From CALBPI01 sp039027435 (lineage in GTDB: Bacteria; Pseudomonadota; Gammaproteobacteria; Steroidobacterales; Woeseiaceae), in NCBI GenBank assembly GCA_039027435.1, contig JBCCKF010000009.1, positions 1-64,000 on the forward strand: DNA of 64,000 nucleotides. The letters are read 5' to 3'. Numbering within the stretch: position 1 is the first letter of the stretch; each line of letters starts with the position of its first letter. Position numbers and translations under genes: made by a program. The notes under the pieces were generated by a model. That model was not told the origin of the DNA, made no database searches, and worked only from the letters and a program-made list of their open reading frames with translations. Of this stretch, positions 51,715 to 59,321 are shown one piece after another.

Positions 51715-53151
51715 TCAGCTGCCGTCGGAGTCGTTCGCGCCGTTATTCAGGCCGTGGCGACGCAATTTGACATAAAGACTCTGGCGGCTCAGGCCCAGCA
51801 TTTCGGCAGCCGAGGCGCGGTTGTCCGAGGTCATCTTCAATGCGGTTTCGATGCACATCTTTTCGATGATGTCGGTGGTCTCGCGGACGAGGTCTTTCAG
51901 AGGGACACGGCCCACGAGCTCGGTCATCTGCTCCACCGACTGATGCAGGGTATCGCCTTTTTCGATCAGCTCACCGGCTTCGTTGCTTCTGCGGATCACG
52001 CGTCTCACTACGTAGCCGTAGCGAGTGCCATCATCGGTGTCGAGCACCGCTGCGGATAGCTCCACATCGACCGGCGCGCCGTACTCGACATTGACGGTGG
52101 TAAAGAACTGCCGAACCGCGCCACGCTGAACGAGGTTCTTGCGCAGTACGCTGACGTCGACACCCGCACGACCGAGCCATTGGTCGAGCGGTTGGTTGTG
52201 GAGCTGGAATTGAGAGGCGACCTGACACAAGGCGAGAAAAGCCGGGTTGGCCGTAATGATCAGCCCGCTGTGGTCGGTAACCACCACGCCATCAGAGGAA
52301 TGCTCGACAAGATCGAGTAGCAAATGATCGTTTTCGTTATGCAGCCTCCCCGTTCGAGCGCTGTCTTCACTGACGAGGCGCAGCATGACCAGGCGGTTGT
52401 TGTCGCGTTGCAGTCGAATACCGCTGACCCAGACCTCGCGATCTTCTGACGCGGTTTTCACCTCAATCTGTGCTTCCTTGCCGGTAGAGCGAACCGTGTT
52501 CATAAGGTCGAGGATCGGTCGATGGGAGTCTTCAGCGAAGAGGCGATTCAGGTTGCCGCCGGCAAGCTTCGAGATCTTCTCGTGGAGCAACTCGGCCGCC
52601 GATGGATTTGCCTCAACCACACGCCCGTTATCCGGGTCCACGATCAGGATGGCCTCGCGTGCGTGCTGGAACAGTACGCGATAGCGGGCCTCGGCCTGTT
52701 GCAGTCTACGGTAGTCATTCTCGATCGCGTGCTGCATATCCAGAAGCTGTTGCTGCATATCCGAGATCGGGCTGAGGTCCTTGCCGATCGCAAGAATCAG
52801 GTCGCTATCGCCGGCGCGAATCGCAAGGTAGAGCACCGGAATATCGCGTCTGGTTTCTTCCGTGGGGTGGTTCACCTGACGCCAACGTCGATCAGACTGG
52901 GCCGAATCGGCAGCGTCAAGAAGGCGCTCAATTTTCGGCAGACTATCGTCTGAAACCGTGTCACACCAACGTTTCCCCACCCATTGGTCGGCGACGCGTC
53001 GAAGCGGTTGATCCGCGCCGAAGGCCACGTCGATGATGACGCCCTCGGTATTGATCAAGAGCGAAATGTCGTGTGATGCGCCGAGCAGCTCAGCCATCGA
53101 CTCGTGGCTGATTTCCTTGAGTGCGCTCTGGTGACTCTTGAACGGAATCAT
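51715..53151 (-). CDS. ppsR: Transcriptional regulator PpsR/CrtJ
   Basis: Redox- and light-responsive repressor of photosynthesis genes. A 478-residue protein with an N-terminal PAS-like region (about 20-125), a Gln-rich helical linker (about 131-155), PAS domains near 157-260 and 278-385, and a C-terminal Fis-type HTH (about 435-468; NRASAAEMLGLSRQSLYVKLRRHGL). The HTH contains C433 (EKMCIETAL), aligned by eye with the regulatory Cys420/424 of CrtJ/PpsR. Other cysteines are C63 and C309; none appears where Rhodobacter Cys249/251 would fall. It lies 52 bp after ppaA, on the same strand. Confidence 0.95.
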   Translation of the reverse strand: MIPFKSHQSALKEISHESMAELLGASHDISLLINTEGVIIDVAFGADQPLRRVADQWVGKRWCDTVSDDSLPKIERLLDAADSAQSDRRWRQVNHPTEETRRDIPVLYLAIRAGDSDLILAIGKDLSPISDMQQQLLDMQHAIENDYRRLQQAEARYRVLFQHAREAILIVDPDNGRVVEANPSAAELLHEKISKLAGGNLNRLFAEDSHRPILDLMNTVRSTGKEAQIEVKTASEDREVWVSGIRLQRDNNRLVMLRLVSEDSARTGRLHNENDHLLLDLVEHSSDGVVVTDHSGLIITANPAFLALCQVASQFQLHNQPLDQWLGRAGVDVSVLRKNLVQRGAVRQFFTTVNVEYGAPVDVELSAAVLDTDDGTRYGYVVRRVIRRSNEAGELIEKGDTLHQSVEQMTELVGRVPLKDLVRETTDIIEKMCIETALKMTSDNRASAAEMLGLSRQSLYVKLRRHGLNNGANDSDGS

Positions 53152-53203
53152 CGTTCGATGCCTGTGGTAGTGCCGGACGTGCTTGCCAGGTTACGCATTG
53201 TGT

Positions 53204-54094
53204 TCAAGAACGCGCCAGGCGCCTTTGCGCGACCAGATCCGCGGTCTGCGCGATTAGAGTGTCGTCGATTTCATTCACCAGTAGATCTGCGGCGAGGTCG
53301 TCCGTCAGTTCGGGTCGGTTAAAGAGCAGCGATCCGCCCGCCATTAAGACGACGTCGCGATTGATGGCGTTGTCTTTGAGTTCACGAATGGCGTTCTTAG
53401 CTGCCTTGAGGCTGCGCTCGCTGCCAATCGACAGGCCGATAACGTCGTAGGGTTCTTTGCCGACCAGCTCGATGAGCTCTCTTGTGTTCCTTGGTGTTCC
53501 GGACCAGACAGTCCAGTCGTGTGCACGAAAGTGTTCCACGGCGAGATACACGCCGAACGTGTGCTGTTCTCCGGGTACGGTGGTCATCAGGATGCTGCGG
53601 CGGTCTTTCTTGTCGGCTGATTCATGGACCGGAAACAAGGGCGCGGTCGCGATGAAAAGGTGTCTTATTTTTGCGATTGCGATGGTGACTTCCGCAAACC
53701 CGCACTCATCGTTATCCCACATTTCTCCAAGCCGGCGGGCAGCCGGTGCGAGCAAATGCTGGTAGACCTCGATCAGGCTGTGTTCGGTAAGCCGCAGGCG
53801 ATCGACGAAGTCGGCGGCATCATCGGAAGTTCGTGAGAGCAGAGCGCCCACAAATCCGTTGACATTGTACTCGTGCGTCTCAGTAGCCGCATCGCGCTCG
53901 CCCGAACGGTGTTGTGCTGTACTGAATCTCATATGCAGCCGAGGGATGATCCCCTGCTCAATAAGCCGCGACAGTGTTTTGAGTTCCTGTTCTTGATCGG
54001 CTTTTCTGTGCCCAAACAGCCGCCGGCTGTTCTCGATCAGCCGGCCAAAAAAGCCACCGGCCCCATGTGGTCCGCTTTCCTGATTCATCGTCAC
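53204..54094 (-). CDS. ppaA: PpaA/AerR cobalamin-binding antirepressor
   Basis: B12-binding photoreceptor partner of PpsR, which antagonises it. A 296-residue protein with the helical cap motif of B12-binding domains (EMWDNDECGFAEVTIAIAKIR, W126) and the Rossmann-like cobalamin fold from about 165. The lower-ligand region is PGEQHTFG with H178 as the likely axial histidine. It is the first gene of the reverse arm and divergent from bchF. Confidence 0.93.
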   Translation of the reverse strand: MTMNQESGPHGAGGFFGRLIENSRRLFGHRKADQEQELKTLSRLIEQGIIPRLHMRFSTAQHRSGERDAATETHEYNVNGFVGALLSRTSDDAADFVDRLRLTEHSLIEVYQHLLAPAARRLGEMWDNDECGFAEVTIAIAKIRHLFIATAPLFPVHESADKKDRRSILMTTVPGEQHTFGVYLAVEHFRAHDWTVWSGTPRNTRELIELVGKEPYDVIGLSIGSERSLKAAKNAIRELKDNAINRDVVLMAGGSLLFNRPELTDDLAADLLVNEIDDTLIAQTADLVAQRRLARS

Positions 54095-54161
54095 CGCCCC
54101 AAATAACGACTAGGTCAAAAGTTACTCGGGAAATGCTATCACCAGAAAAATACGCCTATTG

Positions 54162-54190
54162 AGTAGACACTTCTTCGTCAAATATGTCAA
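54162..54190 (-). promoter_or_regulatory. Candidate ppaA-ppsR promoter
   Basis: On the reverse strand TTGACA (54190-54185) is a perfect -35, followed after 17 bp by TCTACT (54167-54162), a 4/6 match to TATAAT. The -35 is the left arm end of the 11-bp inverted repeat that also forms the -35 of bchF. Confidence 0.6.
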
Positions 54191-54218
54191 CAAAAGATGA
54201 CGTTTTGTTTTGTTGACA
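54185..54218. promoter_or_regulatory. Symmetric PpsR-type operator between ppaA and bchF
   Basis: TGTCAACAAAA (54185-54195) and TTTTGTTGACA (54208-54218) are perfect 11-bp inverted arms around a 12-bp centre containing ACGT. The region can be read as two abutting near-matches to TGT-N12-ACA: TGT-N12-ACG (54185-54202) and CGT-N12-ACA (54201-54218). The outermost six bases of each arm are consensus -35 hexamers for the two divergent promoters, so a bound repressor would cover both. Confidence 0.65.
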
Positions 54219-54241
54219 CTCGCTCCGGCACCCCGTAAATT
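54213..54241 (+). promoter_or_regulatory. Candidate bchF promoter
   Basis: TTGACA (54213-54218) is a perfect -35, followed after exactly 17 bp by TAAATT (54236-54241), a 4/6 match to TATAAT. This would start transcription about 55-60 bp before bchF. The -35 lies within the right arm of the operator palindrome. Confidence 0.65.
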
Positions 54242-54271
54242 CAACTGAACGTCAGTGTTCGTTGACATTGG

Positions 54272-54281
54272 TGTTGCAACA
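54272..54281. repeat. 10-bp perfect palindrome in the bchF leader
   Basis: TGTTGCAACA at 54272-54281 is a perfect palindrome just before the bchF ribosome-binding region. It carries TGT and ACA ends but with a 4-bp spacer, so it is not a standard PpsR site. Its role is unknown. Confidence 0.35.
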
Positions 54282-54304
54282 GATGGGGAGCAGTAGAGGC
54301 AAAG

Positions 54305-54835
54305 ATGGCAGACCGCGAAGCCGCCACCAATAACTCTGCGATGCTGTATACCGCTGAACAGCGGCAGCGTCGTGACGCATCGGTCTGGACGTTGGTTCAG
54401 GGTGTGCTCGCGCCTCTGCAATTTCTGGTTTTTCTCATCAGTCTCGTTCTGGTGTTGCGCTATCTGTCCACCGGGGCAGGCGGGACACTCGCCACCGCCT
54501 CTGTCCTTCTCAAGACCGCTTTGTTGTACGCGATCATGATCACGGGTTCCCTCTGGGAAAAAGACGTGTTCGGTGAGTACCTGTTCGTCGACATGTTCTT
54601 CTGGGAAGACGTCGTCAGCATGCTCGTCATGATTCTGCATACCTGGTATGTGGTTGCAGTCCTCTTCGGATGGTACGGCGCGGTGGGCCAAAGCTATCTG
54701 GCCTTGGCGGCTTACTTCACCTACGTGATCAACGCTGCCCAGTTCCTCTGGAAATTCCGGCTTGCCCGTCTTGGCGGTCAGGCAAATCAGCATTCAGGCC
54801 ACGTTCCGGCGTCGGCCGCCGGAGGTGTCTCATGA
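54305..54835 (+). CDS. bchF: 3-vinyl bacteriochlorophyllide hydratase
   Basis: Hydrates the 3-vinyl group on the way to bacteriochlorophyll a. A 176-residue membrane protein with four hydrophobic helices and the conserved segment ALLYAIMITGSLWEKDVFG followed by FVDMFFWEDVVSM. It is the first gene of the forward arm, and its stop overlaps bchN as ATGA. Confidence 0.95.
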   Translation: MADREAATNNSAMLYTAEQRQRRDASVWTLVQGVLAPLQFLVFLISLVLVLRYLSTGAGGTLATASVLLKTALLYAIMITGSLWEKDVFGEYLFVDMFFWEDVVSMLVMILHTWYVVAVLFGWYGAVGQSYLALAAYFTYVINAAQFLWKFRLARLGGQANQHSGHVPASAAGGVS

Positions 54836-56109
54836 CAACCTCTGTACTTCAACCGCGTGAGCAAATGCAACGCCACTCTGATGGTGTGTTGCGCGAGCGC
54901 GGTCAACGCGAAGTGTTCTGTGGCTTAACCGGCATTGTCTGGTTACACCGAAAAATGCAGGACGCTTTTTTCCTTGTGGTGGGTTCGAGAACCTGCGCAC
55001 ATCTGATCCAGTCAGCCGCGGGCGTCATGATCTTCGCGGAGCCGAGGTTCGCCACGGCAATCATTGACGACCGCGACCTGGCTGGGCTAGCTGATGCGAA
55101 CGAGGAGCTTGATAGGGAGGTAGAGCGCCTATTGGCGCGCCGCCCTGATATCAAGCTCCTCTTTCTCGTCGGCTCATGCCCTTCTGAGGTCATCAAGCTT
55201 GACCTCGCCAAAGCCGCTCAGCGGCTTTCCGCGCAATTTATGCCTCAGGTTCGTGTACTTAACTACTCGGGCAGCGGCATCGAAACGACTTTCACTCAAG
55301 GTGAAGACGCTTGCCTTGCGGCGCTGGTGCCAGAGATGGCGGTGTCCGAAGACGAGCAACTGCTCGTGGTCGGCGCACTGGCCGATATTGTTGAAGACCA
55401 GTTTCGCGAACTGCTGACGTCGATGGGTATCGACAATGTCAGTTTCTTGCCGATGCGGTCGCTCGGGGATTTGCCGTCTGTGGGCAGCAATACCCGTTAC
55501 CTGTTGGCACAGCCGTTCTTGACCGACACCGCAGCTGCCCTCGAGCAGCGCGGCGCAACCCGAATACCGGCGCCATTCCCGATTGGTGAGCATGGTACGA
55601 CCGGCTGGTTGGCCGCCGCTGCGCGTCATTTTGGTGTGTCCGAGCGGCGTTTCGATGCGGTGACTGCCGCGCCACGCGCACGCGCTCGCGCTGCGGTGGA
55701 AAACCAGCGCAAGACACTCTCGGGTAAGCGCATATTTTTCTTCCCGGACTCGCAGCTCGAGGTGCCGTTGGCTCGATTTCTTCATGAGGAACTTGACGTC
55801 GAACTGACGGAGGTCGGTACCCCGTATCTGCATCGACAACACCTCGCAGACGAGCTCGCACGCTTGCCAGAGTCGATCACGCTGAGTGAAGGGCAGGACG
55901 TCGAGAAGCAGCTCGATCGTTGTGAGGCGGAGTCACCGGATCTCGTGGTGTGTGGTCTTGGTCTTGCGAATCCGCTGGAAGCGCAGGGTGTGACCACCAA
56001 GTGGTCGATCGAGCTCGTGTTCTCTCCCATTCATGGCTATGAACAGGCCGGCGATTGCGCCGAGTTGTTCGCAAGGCCCCTGCGACGTTCAACGTTACTG
56101 GCGGTCTGA
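54832..56109 (+). CDS. bchN: Light-independent protochlorophyllide reductase subunit N
   Basis: Catalytic alpha-like subunit of DPOR, which reduces ring D of protochlorophyllide in the dark. I chose ATG 54832 because it gives 425 residues (family about 425) and an ATGA overlap with bchF. A start at 54670 would read through bchF. The cluster cysteines C30 (VFCGLTG), C55 (SRTCAH) and C116 (GSCPSEV) are all present. Its stop overlaps the bchB start (TGATG). Confidence 0.97.
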   Translation: MTTSVLQPREQMQRHSDGVLRERGQREVFCGLTGIVWLHRKMQDAFFLVVGSRTCAHLIQSAAGVMIFAEPRFATAIIDDRDLAGLADANEELDREVERLLARRPDIKLLFLVGSCPSEVIKLDLAKAAQRLSAQFMPQVRVLNYSGSGIETTFTQGEDACLAALVPEMAVSEDEQLLVVGALADIVEDQFRELLTSMGIDNVSFLPMRSLGDLPSVGSNTRYLLAQPFLTDTAAALEQRGATRIPAPFPIGEHGTTGWLAAAARHFGVSERRFDAVTAAPRARARAAVENQRKTLSGKRIFFFPDSQLEVPLARFLHEELDVELTEVGTPYLHRQHLADELARLPESITLSEGQDVEKQLDRCEAESPDLVVCGLGLANPLEAQGVTTKWSIELVFSPIHGYEQAGDCAELFARPLRRSTLLAV

Positions 56110-57674
56110 TGAAACTCACGCTCTGGACATACGAGGGACCTACGCATGTCGGTGCGATGCGTGTCGCGACCGCCATGCGCGATGTGCATTACGTGTTGCA
56201 CGCACCGCAGGGCGATACCTACGCGGATTTGCTGTTCACGATGATCGAACGCAAGTCGACACGTCCGCCGGTGACTTACACGACGTTCCAGGCGCGTGAT
56301 CTTGGTGGCGATACCGCCACACTGTTCCAGGATTCGGCGCGCGCTGCCTACGAGCGTTTTCAGCCGTCGGCGATGCTGGTCGGCGCATCGTGCACGGCCG
56401 AGTTGATTCAGGATGACCCGGGTGGGCTTGCAGAGGGGATGGGGCTCCCGGTCCCGGTCATTCCTCTGGAGCTGCCTTCTTATCAGCGCAAGGAAAACTG
56501 GGCTGCGGCAGAGACGCTCTACCACCTTGCACGAGGACTTGCCGGCGCGGCGGCGCAGCGGGTTCGCGAGCAAGGTATGCCCGAGCGCGACCCGAATCGC
56601 AGACCGCGGTGCAATATCCTCGGCCCGACCGCACTGGGTTTCCGCCATCGCGATGATTTGATGGAAGTGCGCGGCATTCTTGATCGATTAGGCATCGATG
56701 TGAATGTCGTGGCGCCCATGGATGCATCCGCTGCTGATATCTCGCGACTCGGCGACGCGGACTTCAATGTGGTGATGTACCCCGAGACCGGTCTGACCAC
56801 AGCGACGTGGCTCAAGCGTGCATTTCGACAGCCAAAGACCAGCATTGTGCCTATTGGGGTCAATGCGACGACGGAGTTCATTCGTGAGGTCGCTGAACTC
56901 GCTGGCGTCGATCCCGAGCCCGCACTACAGGATGGTCGCTCAAGACTGCCCTGGTATTCGCGATCGGTTGACTCGACCTACCTGACCGGTAAGCGCGTAT
57001 TCATTTTCGCGGATGCGACCCACGCTTTAGCTGCGGCTCGCGTTGCGTCAGAAGAGCTGGGATTCGAAGTCGTCGGGCTCGGTACCTACTCACGCGAGTT
57101 CGCGCGCGAGGTTCGCACCAAGGCGAGTGAGCTCGGATTGGAGGCGTTGATCACCGACGACTATCTCGAGGTTGAGCAAGCCGTCAGCGAGGTCGAGCCT
57201 GAGCTCGTGCTCGGCACTCAGATGGAGCGCCATGTCGCGAAGCGCTTGGGTATCGGTTGCGCAGTCATATCGGCGCCCATGCATGTGCAGGACTTCCCCG
57301 CATCGCACGCGCCGCAGATGGGTTATGCCGGTGCGAATTTGCTCTTCGATACGTGGGTCCATCCTTTGATGATGGGTCTGGAGGAGCATCTTCTTGGCAT
57401 GTTCCGCGAGGACTTCGAGTTTGGCAATGGTGCGATGCCTTCACACCTGGGTCATGCGTCCGGCCAATCCGAAGTTCGGCCAGCGCCGCAGGCGGTCGAT
57501 ACCGATCCGGACGATCCGGTCTGGGCCAGTGATGCAGAGAAAGAGCTTGGCAAGATTCCGTTTTTTGTTCGGGGAAAAGCGCGACGTAACACCGAGCGTT
57601 ACGCGCGTGAGCAGGGACTAACAACTATAAGCGTCGACACCTTGTACGACGCCAAGGCGTATTACGCCCGTTGA
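56109..57674 (+). CDS. bchB: Light-independent protochlorophyllide reductase subunit B
   Basis: Second subunit of the DPOR catalytic component. 521 residues from ATG 56109, which overlaps bchN as TGATG; a start at 56055 would lie within bchN. D36 (HAPQGDTYADLL), the unusual aspartate ligand of the NB cluster, is present at exactly the expected position. The C-terminal domain contains WASDAEKELGKIPFFVRGKA, typical of BchB. bchH would normally follow; here bchL follows after 34 bp. Confidence 0.97.
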   Translation: MKLTLWTYEGPTHVGAMRVATAMRDVHYVLHAPQGDTYADLLFTMIERKSTRPPVTYTTFQARDLGGDTATLFQDSARAAYERFQPSAMLVGASCTAELIQDDPGGLAEGMGLPVPVIPLELPSYQRKENWAAAETLYHLARGLAGAAAQRVREQGMPERDPNRRPRCNILGPTALGFRHRDDLMEVRGILDRLGIDVNVVAPMDASAADISRLGDADFNVVMYPETGLTTATWLKRAFRQPKTSIVPIGVNATTEFIREVAELAGVDPEPALQDGRSRLPWYSRSVDSTYLTGKRVFIFADATHALAAARVASEELGFEVVGLGTYSREFAREVRTKASELGLEALITDDYLEVEQAVSEVEPELVLGTQMERHVAKRLGIGCAVISAPMHVQDFPASHAPQMGYAGANLLFDTWVHPLMMGLEEHLLGMFREDFEFGNGAMPSHLGHASGQSEVRPAPQAVDTDPDDPVWASDAEKELGKIPFFVRGKARRNTERYAREQGLTTISVDTLYDAKAYYAR

Positions 57675-57682
57675 GGGACACC

Positions 57683-57695
57683 GCGGCAACGCCGC
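57683..57695 (+). repeat. Small hairpin in the bchB-bchL gap
   Basis: GCGGC (57683-57687) and GCCGC (57691-57695) form a 5-bp GC stem with an AAC loop, directly before the bchL Shine-Dalgarno AAGGA (57696-57700). It lies where bchH is usually found. It may stabilise or segment the mRNA, or it may be a trace of a deletion. Confidence 0.45.
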
Positions 57696-57708
57696 AAGGA
57701 TTGAGACC

Positions 57709-58617
57709 ATGAGTCAGGTACAACCAGCATCGCCAGTCACCGTCAAACCGACGCCGCCGGATGGTAAAGGTTCCGTGCAGGTGCATATGGACCCGCAGGT
57801 TCAGATCGAGGGTGCCAAAGTATTTGCGGTTTACGGCAAAGGCGGTATCGGCAAGAGCACCACATCATCAAATTTGTCGGCGGCGTTTTCACAGCTGGGC
57901 AAGCGTGTATTGCAGATCGGTTGTGATCCCAAACACGACTCCACATTCACGCTGACAAAGTGTTTGGTGCCCACAGTGATCGATGTGCTCGAATCGGTGG
58001 AGTTCCATACCGAGGAGTTGCGTGTCGATGACTTCGTGTACGAAGGCTATAACGGCGTCATGTGCGTCGAAGCGGGTGGCCCGCCTGCAGGTACTGGATG
58101 TGGCGGTTATGTTGTCGGACAGACCGTACGACTGCTGAAACAGCACCATCTGCTTGAAGACACCGACGTGGTCATTTTCGATGTTCTGGGTGACGTGGTC
58201 TGTGGCGGGTTTGCAGCGCCTTTGCAGCACGCAGACCGAGCGCTGATCGTAACGGCGAACGACTTCGACTCGATCTTTGCAATGAACCGGATCGTTGCTG
58301 CGATTGGTGCCAAGTCGAAGAACTACAACGTGCGACTGGGTGGCGTGATCGCCAACCGCAGCGCGGCGACTGATCAGATCGACGGATTCAATGAGCGTAT
58401 CGGCCTGGAGCGTGTTGCGCATTTCCCTGACCTCGACGTGATTCGTCAGAGTCGTCTGAAGAAATCGACCTTGTTTGAGATGCCGGACTCACCTGAGCTT
58501 GCGGCGGTCAAGGAAGAGTACTTGCAGCTCGCCCGCCGCCTTTGGGACGGCACCGAACCGCAAACAGCAACACCAATGAAAGATCGAGAGATCTTCGATT
58601 TTCTGGGGTTTGACTGA
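57709..58617 (+). CDS. bchL: Light-independent protochlorophyllide reductase iron-sulfur ATP-binding protein
   Basis: Dimeric reductase component of DPOR, related to nitrogenase NifH; it passes electrons to BchNB with ATP hydrolysis. 302 residues. P-loop VYGKGGIGKST, cluster cysteines in PPAGTGCGG and DVVCGGFAAP, and switch regions all present. The start has AAGGA 8 bp upstream. The enzyme is oxygen-sensitive in known systems. The stop overlaps the bchM start (TGATG). Confidence 0.98.
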   Translation: MSQVQPASPVTVKPTPPDGKGSVQVHMDPQVQIEGAKVFAVYGKGGIGKSTTSSNLSAAFSQLGKRVLQIGCDPKHDSTFTLTKCLVPTVIDVLESVEFHTEELRVDDFVYEGYNGVMCVEAGGPPAGTGCGGYVVGQTVRLLKQHHLLEDTDVVIFDVLGDVVCGGFAAPLQHADRALIVTANDFDSIFAMNRIVAAIGAKSKNYNVRLGGVIANRSAATDQIDGFNERIGLERVAHFPDLDVIRQSRLKKSTLFEMPDSPELAAVKEEYLQLARRLWDGTEPQTATPMKDREIFDFLGFD

Positions 58618-59321
58618 TGGGTAATGCAACTTACGAACGGACTCGCGAGCGGCTGACCACTTACTTCGATCAGACCGCCGCGGAGCAATGGGCGAAACTC
58701 ACATCTGATGCGCCCGTCGGGCGCGTGCGCGCGACGGTGCGTGCCGGCCGCGACGAGATGCGCGACACCATCCTCAGCTGGTTGCCGCACGACCTGCGCG
58801 GGGCGCGGGTGTTGGATGCCGGGTGTGGGACTGGTGCTCTGGCGACGATTGCCGCCGCAAGAGGTGCGGATGTTGTCGCCGTGGATGTTTCCTCGACCTT
58901 GATCGGACTGGCAGCAGAGCGTGCACCGTCTATCCCGGGCGAGGGCAGCATCACCTTTATGGTCGGCGACATGGTCGATCCCGGTTTGGGGTTCTTTGAC
59001 TTTGTGGTCGCAATGGACTCGCTGATTCACTACGAGCCCGCTGACATCGCGGGCACGCTCGCCGAACTCGGTGGGCGTGCACGACGCGGTGTGATTTTCA
59101 CGTTCGCGCCCAAGACGCCGGCGTTAGCGGTCATGCACGCCGTCGGCCGGATCATTCCGAAGTCCGATGCGAGAGCGCCGTTCATCCGTCCGGTTTCAGA
59201 GTCGCATATGCGTTATTGCATAGAGCGGGAAAAGGATCTCGATCGATTCAAGATCGGGCGGACACGCCGCGTCAGCAGCGGGTTCTATAAATCTCAAGCA
59301 ATGGAGATCACGCGCACATGA
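58617..59321 (+). CDS. bchM: Mg-protoporphyrin IX O-methyltransferase
   Basis: SAM-dependent methyltransferase making Mg-protoporphyrin monomethyl ester, the substrate of AcsF. 234 residues, with SAM motif I VLDAGCGTGAL and the family segment DSLIHYEPADI. The C-terminal RRVSSGFYKSQAMEI is typical of BchM. It overlaps bchL by one base and lhaA by ATGA. Confidence 0.97.
   Translation: MGNATYERTRERLTTYFDQTAAEQWAKLTSDAPVGRVRATVRAGRDEMRDTILSWLPHDLRGARVLDAGCGTGALATIAAARGADVVAVDVSSTLIGLAAERAPSIPGEGSITFMVGDMVDPGLGFFDFVVAMDSLIHYEPADIAGTLAELGGRARRGVIFTFAPKTPALAVMHAVGRIIPKSDARAPFIRPVSESHMRYCIEREKDLDRFKIGRTRRVSSGFYKSQAMEITRT

Noticed and set aside
55174..55842. 222-residue reverse open frame inside bchN
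   Set aside because: It is antisense to bchN, whose three cluster cysteines and length are intact.
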